Made by a program: the position numbers and the translations under genes. Source: Litomosoides sigmodontis (taxonomy: Eukaryota; Nematoda; Chromadorea; Rhabditida; Onchocercidae). Taken from it: DNA of 64,000 bases. Location of the stretch: contig OY718806.1 in the NCBI GenBank assembly GCA_963070105.1, positions 10,256,190-10,320,189 on the forward strand, in the 5' to 3' direction. Below, one piece after another: positions 30,763 through 43,012 of the stretch. Numbering within the stretch: the first letter of the stretch is position 1; each line of letters opens with the position of its first letter. The notes beneath the pieces are model-generated. The model was not told where the DNA came from. It ran no database searches and saw only the letters and a program-made list of their open reading frames with translations.

Positions 30763-33700
30763 ATGGATGAAACACAAGGGGATTTGTTCGAATCGGTAGA
30801 CTTACCGGAATGGTTGCATATTGACTGGGTATGCCAAAATAGATGTCCAGGACGCGTCATCGATGACTGCACTTTACCTTCTGTACAATATTCATTACCA
30901 TCTTTCCTGAAACTTTCTACCTTTAGATTCAACGCGAATTTGGTTTGTTTATTCTTTTGCCAATTATATTCGATTATTATTAGTTTGACAGTTATTGTGC
31001 GAATGTAACATTTTCTTACAGGTCAACAAAAAGGACATTTTGGAATTCAAATTTTCAATTGTTTCATGCGTCTGTGTAAAACGTTCACAATTTTTCTTCT
31101 CCATGACTTTGTTTTCGTTTGAACACATGTCACAAATTTGCTGAATGATAACTTTTTAGCTGCATACAGATAATGGAATCAAAACAATATTTGGGTGCCT
31201 TCGGTTTTTGTATCAGCAAATCGTTCATGGTACTGCCGAAACAGCCATCATTGACTTGGATCGTTCATTCAGTTATTTAACCGCCTTTGCGCAGGTGAGC
31301 TATGGTTCCACCATGTTGTTTGTCATATTTTTGCTCCATGATTGAAGTAAGGAACTTAATGAAATTTAGAACATGGAACTGGATGGTGATATGGAAACGT
31401 TGAATGGAATCGCTCGAGAATTCAAGTTTTTTCTTGTTCAGGCAGGCTCACTGAGCCATTATATTGCCAGTGATGGTTTATTCATTACACGAAATATTGA
31501 AACGGTACAGTAAATTGATCACAATCATGAACCTGAAAACTAAAGTACCTATCAAAAGTTTCGAAGAAAGCCTAGTTGTGCTTAGGTGCAGTTGTTGAAA
31601 TTAAAAATATCTTCTCAGTGATTTTCATAATAACATTGCAGAATTACGTTTTCCATGCCCTATTGATTGCCTGGATGAAAGCTGTCCGTATTTCAAGTTT
31701 TTTCAAAAGTGAGTCTTTTTGTGGCAACAATGGTAGCTCTTTTAAATAAATATTTCTAAACAAACAGATATTTTTTTTAACTGAATATTTACTATTTTGT
31801 CACATCCCTACGTATTTATGTTATTTTCAAAAAATGTCATATGAAATGAGATAGAATAGAACCGCTAACCTTGATGTTTCCTTTGTCTATATTTCTATAC
31901 AGGGTTTGGTGGTTTCGAAAAACTTTATCCTATGGGTGACGCACTATCTTCAACAGAACAGCTGTCAATGCTTGTTTCATATGGGTTACTACTGAGTGCA
32001 TCACGTACGGTCAGTGAACTTAAATTTATTAGTATGGCAGGTTTTTCGATAAATGCAAAGCACGAAGTTAACTCGATTCCTTCAGTTGATTTGATGGTTT
32101 AACCGAGCGCTGATTTTGAATGAAGTATAAATTTAAAATTCCCGATCTTTAGGGTCGGTCTTGTATATGCCGATGTGTGACTGCTGCATGGCACCAACTT
32201 TACACGTTCGACAAAGAAATGTTTTGGTCAAATATGGTCAAATTGCTAGGTTTATGTACCGGCGGTTTGCGTTATCATCTTCCTGAAAGTCCATCAAGTG
32301 GTGGGTACTCCAAATTGTTATAAATAAAGTAATTTTAATTCAAAGACTTCTAACAAGAAGTTAAGGTAATGCTTTGAATAACTGTTTTCTACGTTCCAGA
32401 GCCATCCATTTGTAAATTTCTAAATTTCCTACTACATTTGTATTGACTACGTCTTATTCCTATATATGAGAAGTAAAGAGTTTAGAAATGTTCTTGGATT
32501 TATGTGACATTGGTAACACAGTTTTGGCAGAAACATTTCTGGAAATTATTTGCGAACTTGGTACAGGCTTTGAAGATGTTGGGATCCTATCAGGTAAAAA
32601 ATTTTGACAAATCAAGTTTACTTTGTATTATCTGTTTTTATTCAATTGACTTTGCAGGTAAAGCTTCAAGTAGTTATGTAGAATGCTTGCAGCAAATCGC
32701 TTCAAAAGTATCAGAAAAACAGTATGTTTTGAGGTAATATTCCGTAATCTTTTTGCTAATGGGTATTACACAACGCATTAAAGAGAAAAATTAGCAGAAA
32801 ATTTCAAGTTTTAGATAAAACTTACTCAGCTGAAATTTCTGATAAGTCTCAACTTTGTGAGTCTCAATTTTTTCAGGAAGCTGTATTTTTTGTTTGACAA
32901 GAATCAAGGCGATAGCCTTCTAGGAACAGAATCCATTTTGCAGTATTTTTTCACATACTTATGCTCGAATATTATGGAACCTCTCGAAAGGGTAAGTAAG
33001 GTAACTTACGTGGGAAGACAGTTTAACTTTTTCCTTAACTTATTCAGCAGAACTAATTAGTGTGCAAAAAATCTGCAAATTATGAGAACTTCTTTTCTAG
33101 GAGTTAGACTTTTATCCGACCAATGGAAAAGTTTGGAAGGACTTTCTACTTTCTTGCTGTAGTAGCTGTACGAGTGACCAATATAGCGATTGGACACTTT
33201 TTATACGACTTACATCAATGCTTATCAAAAGTTAGATTTTCTTTGTTTGCTTAACTTTATCTGCCTATAAGAAATTACTTTCACTACTCTTGTAGAATCT
33301 GAGTCAGTTTGGCGAGCAATGAAACCACGAATTTTTTCTAAATTCCCAGCGAAACGATTTCGTGAAATGCCAATCCATTCACTCATTTGGGTGTTCAGCC
33401 TCTTTATGGCATCTTTACACGATAGAGGTGTGTCTTTGTGGTGCTGTAGTATACAACCAGTTTTGTTTAGAATTATTTTCGACTTTTAATAGACATTATG
33501 ATTTTAGTTATACGCTTTTACAAAAACTCCAGTTCCGAATTGAGCTAATTTGTAAAATCGTGATGTAAAATATGATCTGTTCAGCATTCAGATATGGAAG
33601 AGACATCCAATAAGGTGATTTCATTAGCAACTGCTGCGTTTGATCCTTCTGATAAAGAACGGCACGATGTCCTGATTCGAGTAGTGCAGTGTACGAAATA

Positions 33701-36337
33701 TATCCTGGATGAAAATCATTATGATTCTTCACAAACAGTCGCAACGTTAACAGCGTGTAATTTTAATATTCTCTCTTGCTATATGGAGTTTATTTATATT
33801 TTTCAAATTTCCTTTTAAAGTTCCATAAAAGCAAATTTACTTAAATTTCTACTTGATTCACTTTTAGGACTTTGATATCTCTGGTCAACCCGGAGTAAAA
33901 TTCTACACGTACATTAAGTTAAGCGGCAATTTAAAGGCTGTTGGGTTTTCATTTCGTGCTTAATCTCAATTTTGTTTGATTGTGCAATGTGGTCTCTGAA
34001 CACGTGTCTAACGATACAAAGGATTTCGTTAATTTATTGTAAAATCTTTAAACTGTATCTAGACTTTAAAAAAATGCTTGCAGTAATGGGAAAACTTGAT
34101 GATAAAAAAGATGCTTCGCTGTACGCCGAGTGCTGCGTATGTATCGGTGAAAAAGCATCGGAGGTATCATTTTTCCGTTTTATGTTCTTCGAGAAGAAAC
34201 GTATATAAGTTGTGTTTCAAAATATTTAGATCGGCTCCCTGTCGCGTTTTTTACCAATCATGAATGATATGGATTTGGAACAGCTCTTAGTGATAACTGC
34301 TCACTGCCGAACTGAAAACGCTGTTTTGTGGAATGCAGCCATTGGTCACCTCAAAAGTCCTAATTTCTCCGTGGCAATAAATTATATTGTAGAACAGGTT
34401 GATTTTTTAAATACAACACTTAATAACAAATTAATAAAATTGCTTGTAAGGCCTTTAGAATCTGGAATGACAAAGTACTGAATAGTGGACATGACTAAAT
34501 CAAAATTGCCAACGAATCATAAAAAAGAGAAAGTCATAACTGAAATTATGTTATTGTTGGATGTTTTGCCAAGTGAAAAAAACACTAATTATGAGCAACA
34601 CTAGGAATTAAGGACAGTAAATAACCGAGTACCATTTAACTAAGATATTGAATAAATATTTTAGTAAACGAACAAATGACGGTCGGTTATTCTAAAATCG
34701 GAATGGAATATTGATAACATAAGCAATGTGCTGTTTCCTACATGAACAGTCATATGAGCTGGTAGCGACTCATTTCCGAGTTTTAAAGTCTAATTTTTGC
34801 TGCTTTGCGGAGCAACCAGTTTGGAAATTTCATATTCATTTTAGTTGAAAATGAAATTTGAACGAAATCAATTAGCTTTTCAAAACATACGTCAAGTGGT
34901 ACAAAATTTGTTGGCCGGAAAAAATTACAAATTAGAAGTTTGTTTATACTTTCTGCGGGAATTTTTGAGGAGAGCTAACGATGCGACCTATCCGGTTGAG
35001 CTCATTGTTCCAATATGGTTAGCAGTCATCTTCGAAAGTCCGAATACAGACAGTTTGTTTTATTTAACATTCATTCTTTCAAGATAATTTTCGATTTGTT
35101 AACGTTCTCAAATTTGTATTAAAATAAATCTAATCACCTTTAAATTGTTCACAGTTAGACCTGGATACTTGCTGCTATGAGGGGCGATAATGGCCTTGGC
35201 CCATTTAGAGCACGGATTTATCTTGAAAATTTTGAACCAGTTGAACAAATGCTTTGTTGACTGTGTGAATAATGCTAATCTAATTAGGAAATAACAGTTA
35301 CCACTAAAAATTGTTAAACTGCATTCTATATGCAATCTGAATAGCACTACAGTTATGCAAATCCTAATGTTTAGAACTCAGCGATATATCTAACAGTATT
35401 TCCAAGAATCTTCGACTATCATTCCGAAAGAATGGCTTGTACTTTGAAGCTTTTTCTACAGATTCACCCACAACAATCCCCTCAATACGTTGGCTGTTTG
35501 AGGTTATTTTATTCTGCATTTGTTTTTTTGTTTTAAACCCTGAGATCCTCCCCAATCCTAAGTTCTGAATATAACATTTATTTTAGACTGTATCGAAAAA
35601 CGCTATGAATAGTAAGAAGTGGGTTCAAGAGAATATTATGAGTTGGTCCGAATTGCTGGTAGCACCTTTACATCATATTTTGATGAGTGGCGAAGAAGCA
35701 ACGGTGATGCACTGCTGTCGCATAATGTCCTATTTATATATGTATATTGCGCAACAAATTTATAAGCCACCCTCGGAATGTAATTTTAATCGCTCACCAT
35801 TTGTGCGGTTCTGCAAACTTATACTACAAGATGTGGTAAGTTCAACAAATTTTGGAAAATACTTAAATCTCAATCTGAATTCCGCGAGCTTCGAAATTGA
35901 GATCAAGTCAGCTAAAAAATTTTCTCCAAAATACTACAGTAGATGAGGAAAAATTGAAAGATAACCATAATAGTATTTAATTAAGCACTCTTCACTATTT
36001 TTGTTTGTTATTTAAAGCCTTAGGTGAGGTTCTGGGGATCTGATTTAAAAATTTTCAAATTCACTTTGTATTTTAGTTTTCAGTACGCGAATTTCCCTCG
36101 AATTTTATTCGCGAAGTATTGCCTAACTACATGACTGGCATGTTATCCTTGCCAGTACATTCCGTGGCGTATCTTTTGCGCGTTGTTTCGGATATACTTG
36201 AGAAACACTTGGATGATGATGTTTTAAAAGATATATTCACGAATATGCTCAAGGAAAAACCACAGCTAATTACAGCGCTATATGCTTCATCAAAAGTGGG
36301 CACGAGATTGTTCAATTTCGTTTCACAAATAAAGTGA
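30763..36337 (+). CDS. Large helical-repeat protein, MMS22L-like (TONSL partner)
   Basis: Exons: 30763-30942, 31022-31075, 31160-31294, 31370-31504, 31642-31708, 31903-32009, 32153-32300, 32522-32593, 32658-32733, 32877-32991, 33101-33230, 33296-33427, 33592-33756, 34084-34163, 34230-34445, 34845-about 35080, an unresolved exon near 35160-35290, 35587-35835, 36077-36337 (TGA). Phases agree at every junction up to 34845. The protein exceeds 850 aa, is alpha-helical, and has no catalytic motif or signal peptide. The N-terminal half resembles the MMS22L N-terminal domain in order and spacing: KKDILEFKFSIVS, CLRFLYQQIVHG, EFKFFLVQAGSLSHYI and SCICRCVTAAWHQLYTFDKEMFW. MMS22L with TONSL loads RAD51 at stalled forks. 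The C-terminal half is only weakly similar. The similarity was judged from memory, so another ARM/HEAT-type protein remains possible. Confidence 0.55.
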
Positions 36338-36893
36338 AAATCTACAGAATTATCGAACACATGTATGGATACTTCCCAAACATTGAATTTATGCAGCAAT
36401 ACTTTATATGTGAAATGAGCGGAGACGCGTTTAAAATGCAGAAAAACGAAATGAAAATATAACTAGCAGGGAGGGAATAAATCATTAGATTTTCGGAACT
36501 CAAAGTAGATTTGCGGATCTTCAAGAACCTACCACTCATTTTGGGGAATTGTGAATATTTTTCGGCTGGTCAAAATTTAAAACGATAGAAATCGGTGTCA
36601 GTAAAAATGAAAAAAGTTTGGGATCAGACATATTCGAAAAGGTTTATCTTTGAATATTCTCTGTAAAATCTTAAGGCAGAGCTATGATGTATGGAGGACG
36701 TCAAAAAAAAAAAGAATTCGCAACTGTCACCAATGTTGCAAGTTATGAATCATACATCAGAAGTGTGGAAAATAAAGTGAAATGACAGAATCATGTTCGA
36801 AAAGACAAACAAGAAATATATGTACAAGTCCACCGGCTCAGAGAGTAAATGGTCAGAAAACTGCAAACCTGTAAATATGGTGAATTATGGATG
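36338..36893. other. Convergent intergenic spacer
   Basis: About 556 bp lie between the stop of the plus-strand MMS22L-like gene and the stop of the minus-strand innexin. It presumably holds both 3' UTRs. Nothing else is seen. Confidence 0.6.
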
Positions 36894-39800
36894 TTAAAAA
36901 GCTGCTTTCAAGTTGTTATTACTTCGTAGAGTGTTTTTCTTGTTAAAGCTCATGTTAAAGCTTTTCGGACCTTCCTCTTTCTCGCTTTCCTTTTCTTCCT
37001 CATCGCTGCTGTCCGCAAATTTCCTGACTTTACCACCACCAATAATATCTATATCTTGCAAGCTATGTCGTCGTCGAAGTTTACCTTGACTGTCGGTTGA
37101 GAAAATGTTGCCACGGTGCCGATTTCCAAGACGAGGAGAAAACGGTATCATACTATCCTTAGAATTGTTTCGGGACAACGCACACGAATTTCTTAAGATG
37201 CTACCTGGAAAGGGACCAATTAATGTGCACGGCCATGTGATCATTTTGTTTATGATACCATGCAAACCACACAGATTGAATAGAAAATTTCTGGTTAGGG
37301 TTAGGTTAGGTTACTTCCAGAAGAACCTTTACCTAAAACACATTGCGAAAAATACGGTGAAATAATTAAAATTTTTTTTCTGATCTACATACAAAAAAAT
37401 AAACTTACGTGATGGTACTTTCGGTATCGTCATTCCAGTCAGCGAACTACGTTTCACGAAATATGGTGAGTCAAAGAAAACATTTCTTTTCCTTTGAACG
37501 GCGCTCAAGGCGTCCGAACTGATTTTTCGGGCAGTTTCAACTTCTTCAAGCAACGCCATTTCTAATCTTTGTTGGTGCTGTGGCCATACTTTATCCATTT
37601 GTGATATATTTCTAAACAAATCTCTGTGGGTTGCAAATGATTTCCCAAGCTCAACAATTTTAAGAGTGAATAAGATGAAAGGCTTCCATAATAACGAGCT
37701 TTTATCGAGATGTCGATGTATTTATTTGTACAGCGTGAACGCTCGTTACTATTAAGTGAATGCAAAAAAAATCTGCATTTCTTACAACGCTCGAGAATCA
37801 CTCACTCTCTTCTTTCCTCAAAAACATAGTGGGACTGCCACAGAGACGAGATTAATTCAGTAGCAAAAACAACATCGGCATGATTCGCGACCATTCTTAA
37901 AACAAAAATGCCATCTGTTCCCAAATACTTATGTAGAAAACGATCAACGTGCCTCTTATTTTCTAAAAGAAACTATGTGTTATCTTTGTTTTTCGAAAAT
38001 AAAACCAGAACAACAATCCTACTTCCTTAGTATATGTTTATGATTTCTCGTCTGTACAAAGAAGACTGACTGATAGTACTATAAAAACATCACTAACGTG
38101 GATCGCTTTTATCAAACGGTATTCCACTCATTTCGAGATGATTCAGAATAAAGTGCTCCTTTGAACAATTTTCCGTTAACAAATAAATCCAATTTAAAAC
38201 ATTCAAAGATGTTAATGTTGCTAATACTATGAACCTGAAGTCAAACAACAATGATCACTATCACAGACTTCCAACCGTTCAAAGTAAGGCTTCCAGTAGT
38301 AACTGATCTTCGAATTTGTTTACAGTCCAATAATTAATAATTTATATAGAAAATAATTACCAGGCCCACAGAAAAATGAAAATCTTCTCAGTGAACAAGT
38401 TCACAACAAGAACACACTGCACCGTATGAGTCTGTATGTTTCCCATCTCTCGAACCTGAAAATTGTGGGTGAAACATTTGGAGCGAGGTTAAATAACAGA
38501 TGTATAGAAATATGGCTTAAAACTTGACGTTTCTGATTCACTTACTTCAAAATCGCAAAGTGTTACTAAGGGGAAAATTCCACTGTGGTGCCATGATAGA
38601 GAAATATTTCTAGGCCAAATAATGTTCATCCAGGAATCTAGGCTGTAATCATTCTTAAACTCCGGCAACAGGTATCTGAAAAACGAGGAAAGTCGTCTAA
38701 TAAACATAAGCATTCTTTCAATGAATATCAGGCAGGTTGATTATTACCGATTTAGTGGGTGCTTGGATCCTCACACCCCAGACTTCTCAAGAATTCCAAC
38801 TTAATGTAATGGTCCCTACATTAAATTCCATTGATCATATACCATCAGTCAATCAAGATTCTTTCCCTAAAAAAATATTACCGTGTCATCAAAGAGATTT
38901 GGAATACAACATTTGCCAGAAACGCTAACTTCGCTAAGATATATACCGTTGCAACATAATAATTCGCATATTTTAAATTCAAAAATCGACAAATCTTATG
39001 AGGCACCAATTTTTTCTGGAATTTAAATGAATGACACGAATGCAGAACTGAAGCAGAACAAAATACGATATCGATGAACTTAAATTAAATTGAATACCTT
39101 TTTCACCCGTTCGTGGAATCGTAGCGCACCTTGCAAATGTACACAGAGTGCTTCAATATTTCCCTTTTTAACTCCCAAAGATGAATTTGCTGGATCGCTA
39201 GATAATCGAAGGATTTGACCTAATTTCATTCCTACAATGTAGAAGTCGAAAATGCTAGCTAGCTTGGAAACATCCTCAAAATAGACCACATAATTATCAA
39301 GGTTTGACAGTGGATGATGTTAAGTGCAATGATATCTTAGTTATGCAAACAAGGCGTTATTTTTCCGGGTTTAATGATGTGTAATAAAAAAAATAAGTAA
39401 ATAAAAATGAATTATACCTGACTGCCCAGCAAAATATTTCCATATAAGCGTAGGTGCCTTGAAACATGCTGCTTGAAACAACAAAAAAAACGGCATCCAT
39501 TGATAGTAACTAATCCGACGTTCTCGGCGTTCTTCTTCCGAAATATGCTCTACGAAGACCTTCGGTGGAATAAAATAGGTGTCTTGTGCCCAACAGAAAT
39601 TTTCTGCGTACTGAAAAGTTAACCAAAAACTTTTGATTGTAGCATGAATTTCATACTGGAAAGAAAAAAACAAGAATCTGAATTTTCTTATGGACACAAA
39701 GCACTTAATAGAAATTGGTCTTTTGTAATGCTATCGGAAAACTTAAACTATTATAGTCGCAACAATGATAAAATTGGGTATAACATAAAATATGCTGAAT

Positions 39801-39960
39801 TTGTTGGAATAGAAGAAACTACCTGCTCCCATGCTCCACTAAAACCCATCGGTAACATACACTCCATAGGGCGACCACCGAATTGTTTAAAACTGATGAT
39901 AACCGAAAAGGCAATCAGCAAATTGCAAGTAAAGTAACTGTGCAAACTTGCAATCACATC
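36894..39960 (-). CDS. Innexin (gap-junction channel subunit)
   Basis: Four-pass gap-junction protein of invertebrates. Exons: 39823-39960, 39418-39610, 39098-39231, 38882-39015, 38546-38675, 38361-38455, 38098-38234, 37806-37962, 37409-37611, 36894-37204 (TAA); every junction is in phase. Hallmarks: TM1 with [16 protein letters not shown], then WEQ and [13 protein letters not shown] (extracellular loop Cys), [19 protein letters not shown] before and in TM2, [11 protein letters not shown]3 with [20 protein letters not shown], loop 2 with [11 protein letters not shown] and [18 protein letters not shown]4 near [19 protein letters not shown], and [20 protein letters not shown] long tail follows: basic (KLRRRHS), then acidic ([15 protein letters not shown]). 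The first exon with the start codon (about 15 residues before DVIASLHS) was not found upstream. Confidence 0.9.
37293..37313 (+). repeat. Short telomere-like TTAGG(G) repeat in an innexin intron
   Basis: Four consecutive GGTTAG-type units lie in the last innexin intron, about 90 bp before the acceptor of the final exon. Nematode telomeres are TTAGGC, so this is similar but not identical. Confidence 0.7.
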
Positions 39961-42872
39961 CTATAACATCAGCCCATTAAGTGGAATATTTTTATTTTAC
40001 ATATGCAATATGTATTGCATCTAATCATATTCCCCCAGTTGAAGCATCCTGATGCTTCTCTAATTTTCAACATATACGAACTGCAACCGTTGAAGCATAA
40101 AATGAGGTTGGTAGCTTGCCCTGCAACCTTTTTGAAATCAAATTTCTGATACTGTCAATGAATATGCAAACCTTAACGATGGGCTTATTGCTGTATGGAA
40201 CAGTGTGAAGGATATGAAATACAAACGACATCCTTTCTTACGCGCAAACAAATAAACATTTAACTGGTTGCTAATTTCCGGGTTAACTGTAAATATATGA
40301 ACCGATCCTAGCAGTACCTGGAACAAAGCACAGAGTCCTGCAAACACAATCCATATGGAGTTGAAACTAGGACTCTACGTCGCTTTTGTCGAACCCGACA
40401 ACATTCCCCCCCGGCACAAAAAAAAATGCTAACATCCGGCCGGATCCCTTCCCTCCACACCCCTGCTATTTTATCCTCCTTATGCTCTCTCACACAGCTC
40501 CCTCTGTCTTATCCCCTCTCCCCTCCGATACTCAACTCCGTATCTTACACATCTTCCTCCTCTCCCCACCCCGCAAATACCGAATACAGCCCTTCCCTTC
40601 CTACAACAGATGCTTAACAGGAAACATATACGGTACCACACTTAGCAAGAAATGAGGAAAACTAATCCGTTTCTCGTGTGCACATGAAGACTTGGCAGTT
40701 TGAGGATCGCAATTCTCTGGATTGCTTGTCAACAGAAGATTGCTGTCGTAGTGCAGCTATGGCGGGGAGGAGGCAGGAAGGGGCTATTGCAGTGATATGT
40801 TATCATCACAGGGGGGGGGGGGGGGGGGGGGCGAGTGATGAGGAAAACGTTTGATATTTGCTTATCGTATATCAAGCGTTGGCAAACCAGCGCAATTTAT
40901 AAGTTATATTGGAGCAGAAAGTATACAAAAATGAGTTTCGGAAGTGTCGACCTGGAAGAACCGCCGGACATGATTCTACTAATTCGGCTTTCTTCCAAAA
41001 TCTGGTTGTTTGTGAGGTGATGGGCGATGTTGTGGTGACAACGAGGACTGTGTGGAATGAATAATGGACAATATTATTACAATTGCGTGACACAAATGAC
41101 GTGGGAAAGAACTCCACATTTCGTCAGTAGTTCAAATACCCAGGTAAACGTGTACAGCGGTCTAGTATACTTGCAGACGAAGATTGTGTGCGAAACAGGT
41201 GTGTCATACATCATACACCTGCATCTTTACAGATATCAGTTATTGAATATTGTAGGAAAATCTCTAGTGAAGTTAATTACATCAAATATTATCACCAATT
41301 TTTATAAGGAAATTGATAGCATCTTGCTGAAATTGATGCATAATTTGATGTGACTACTGAGATTTACAAAACTGAGAGAAATTTATTGAGCACCCAACAA
41401 ACATGAAAATTAGTTAAACATTAATTATATTGTTGATATGCACTTTGAAAGCGACGTTTAGTTTACACGAACCATAATTGAACATATAACATACAATGAC
41501 GGAAAACAGCAAGGAAAACGAAAGGAATATAAATCGTTCTTCCAACTGTAAAAATTATTGAAAAGAAAAGGAAAAGAGAAAATGGATCTGATGGGAGAGA
41601 AGAATCCAAGTGTTTTATCCTGAAGCATGATAGTGCCCTACTTATTCGCTTATATTATCATGAGTTAATTAAGACATCGAGAGATCGAGGAGCCTTCCGC
41701 AACATATGAATGTAAATTATTAAAAGTATGTTATCAAACGAGCACGGGGATAAAGTATGAACAAAATCTTACGGAGTTTTCTTCATCTCATTGAAATTGG
41801 TTTGATTTAACAGGGAATAATTGGCACTTTATTCACTCAAACGCCGAGTTTGTTTCTCTTCCATTAAACAGCTTTTAACCATTTTTAAAAATTATGGCGA
41901 ACTATCCAGCCCGTTTTCAAGCTGTGTAAAATAGATTTACTGATTCAGGATGTAGACATTTTCAAATATGAATTATCTTATTGATGAATGAGAAGGCAAC
42001 AGTGCAAAAATAAAATCAAAAAAAAAGAAAATGATCACTGTTTGAAATTTTGTGTAACTATAACATGCTCAGTGATAAGAAGTAGCAGATCAGCAATAAT
42101 AATAGCAATGCCATAGGACGTTCATTAATTGAAGAGGTCAGCTAGTATGCAAACAGGTTTTGCATTGTTTTTCATTAGTAATTAAAATGTAGGATGATTT
42201 AACAGGTCATTTGAAACATCGCAAGTCACTCCAGTAATTGAAAAGTCCATTTCTTTTGTATTTGTTAATTTAATGAAGAAGGTAATTCCAATTTATCGTA
42301 TATGATGGTTTAGGTTTAGAAATTTCAAATCTAACAATTTGATAAGACGGAATGATACGGCTGATGACTGACATGGTCTGTTTATACAGGGAAACCTCAA
42401 TCAGATAAAAAATCGGACTTATTATCGGATAATACTGATGATGAACGTTAATCGCTTAACAATAGACCAATTGAAACGATATTTTAAGTCAACACAAAAG
42501 TCTCAAAATAGCAAGGGATAATTAACAAACGCTACTAAAATTCAGCAACATATCACCAAATACCGGCTCCATCGACAACCGATCCATCGAAATTTTATGG
42601 CGAGAAGATGAAGGCTATTTACAGAAGTTTAGGATATTGATGATCATTTGAGCATGGGAGAATGACCGTTGTGATGTTCACTGTGCTTCGGTAAGGATGT
42701 TTCCGTATAGCTTGCATGAACTAATAAGCAATCCTTTTCATCCCTTACAGCAGTACTACTATCATCCTGAAAAATTCAGCAATCAAATGAATGTAAAAAA
42801 AGAAAAGAGAGCACAGTGCAATAGCGGTTAAAAAATTTTGCTTTATTTACTCAATATGGCATGACACTTATT
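39961..42872. other. Intergenic region between innexin and calcium channel genes
   Basis: Should contain the missing first innexin exon(s) and the innexin promoter, but no frame with an innexin N-terminus was recognised. It includes a pyrimidine-rich stretch (about 40405-40610) and a 21-base G run (40811-40831). The remainder is AT-rich without a supported exon. Confidence 0.5.
40811..40831 (+). repeat. Poly(G) run, 21 bases
   Basis: An uninterrupted run of 21 G, flanked by G-rich sequence (GGCGGGGAGGAGGCAGG at about 40759). It is preceded 200-400 bp upstream by a C/T-rich stretch. It could form a G-quadruplex. Confidence 0.9.
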
Positions 42873-43012
42873 TCAGTAAATATTTTCATCTGGCCCTAAT
42901 TTCTCGTTTTTAAAAATGTCACGAACTAAATCTTTTTGTGATGAGTCAGCGTTGTCTTCAATATCTGTGTCGGTTTTATTCGCATCAGTATCCATTCTAC
43001 CAACTTCATTGC
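42873..43012 (-). CDS. cca-1: Cav3 last exon: short acidic C-terminus
   Basis: A 140-nt terminal exon after a TAAAATTTTAGG-type acceptor. It encodes 45 residues rich in Asp, Asn and Thr ([18 protein letters not shown]), ending GPDENIY and TGA. This C-terminus is much shorter than the long tails of vertebrate Cav3 channels. A further alternative exon cannot be excluded. Confidence 0.75.

Noticed and set aside
32504..32737. Frame reading FWQKHFWKLFANLVQALK
   Set aside because: The overlapping frame AETFLEIICELGTGFED is the one in phase with the flanking exons, from the acceptor at 32521 and the donor at 32593.
33860..33962. Possible exon reading DFDISGQPGVKFYTYIKL in the MMS22L-like gene
   Set aside because: Joining it to exon 33592-33756 creates a stop. 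Skipping to 34084 is in phase and gives a continuous protein.
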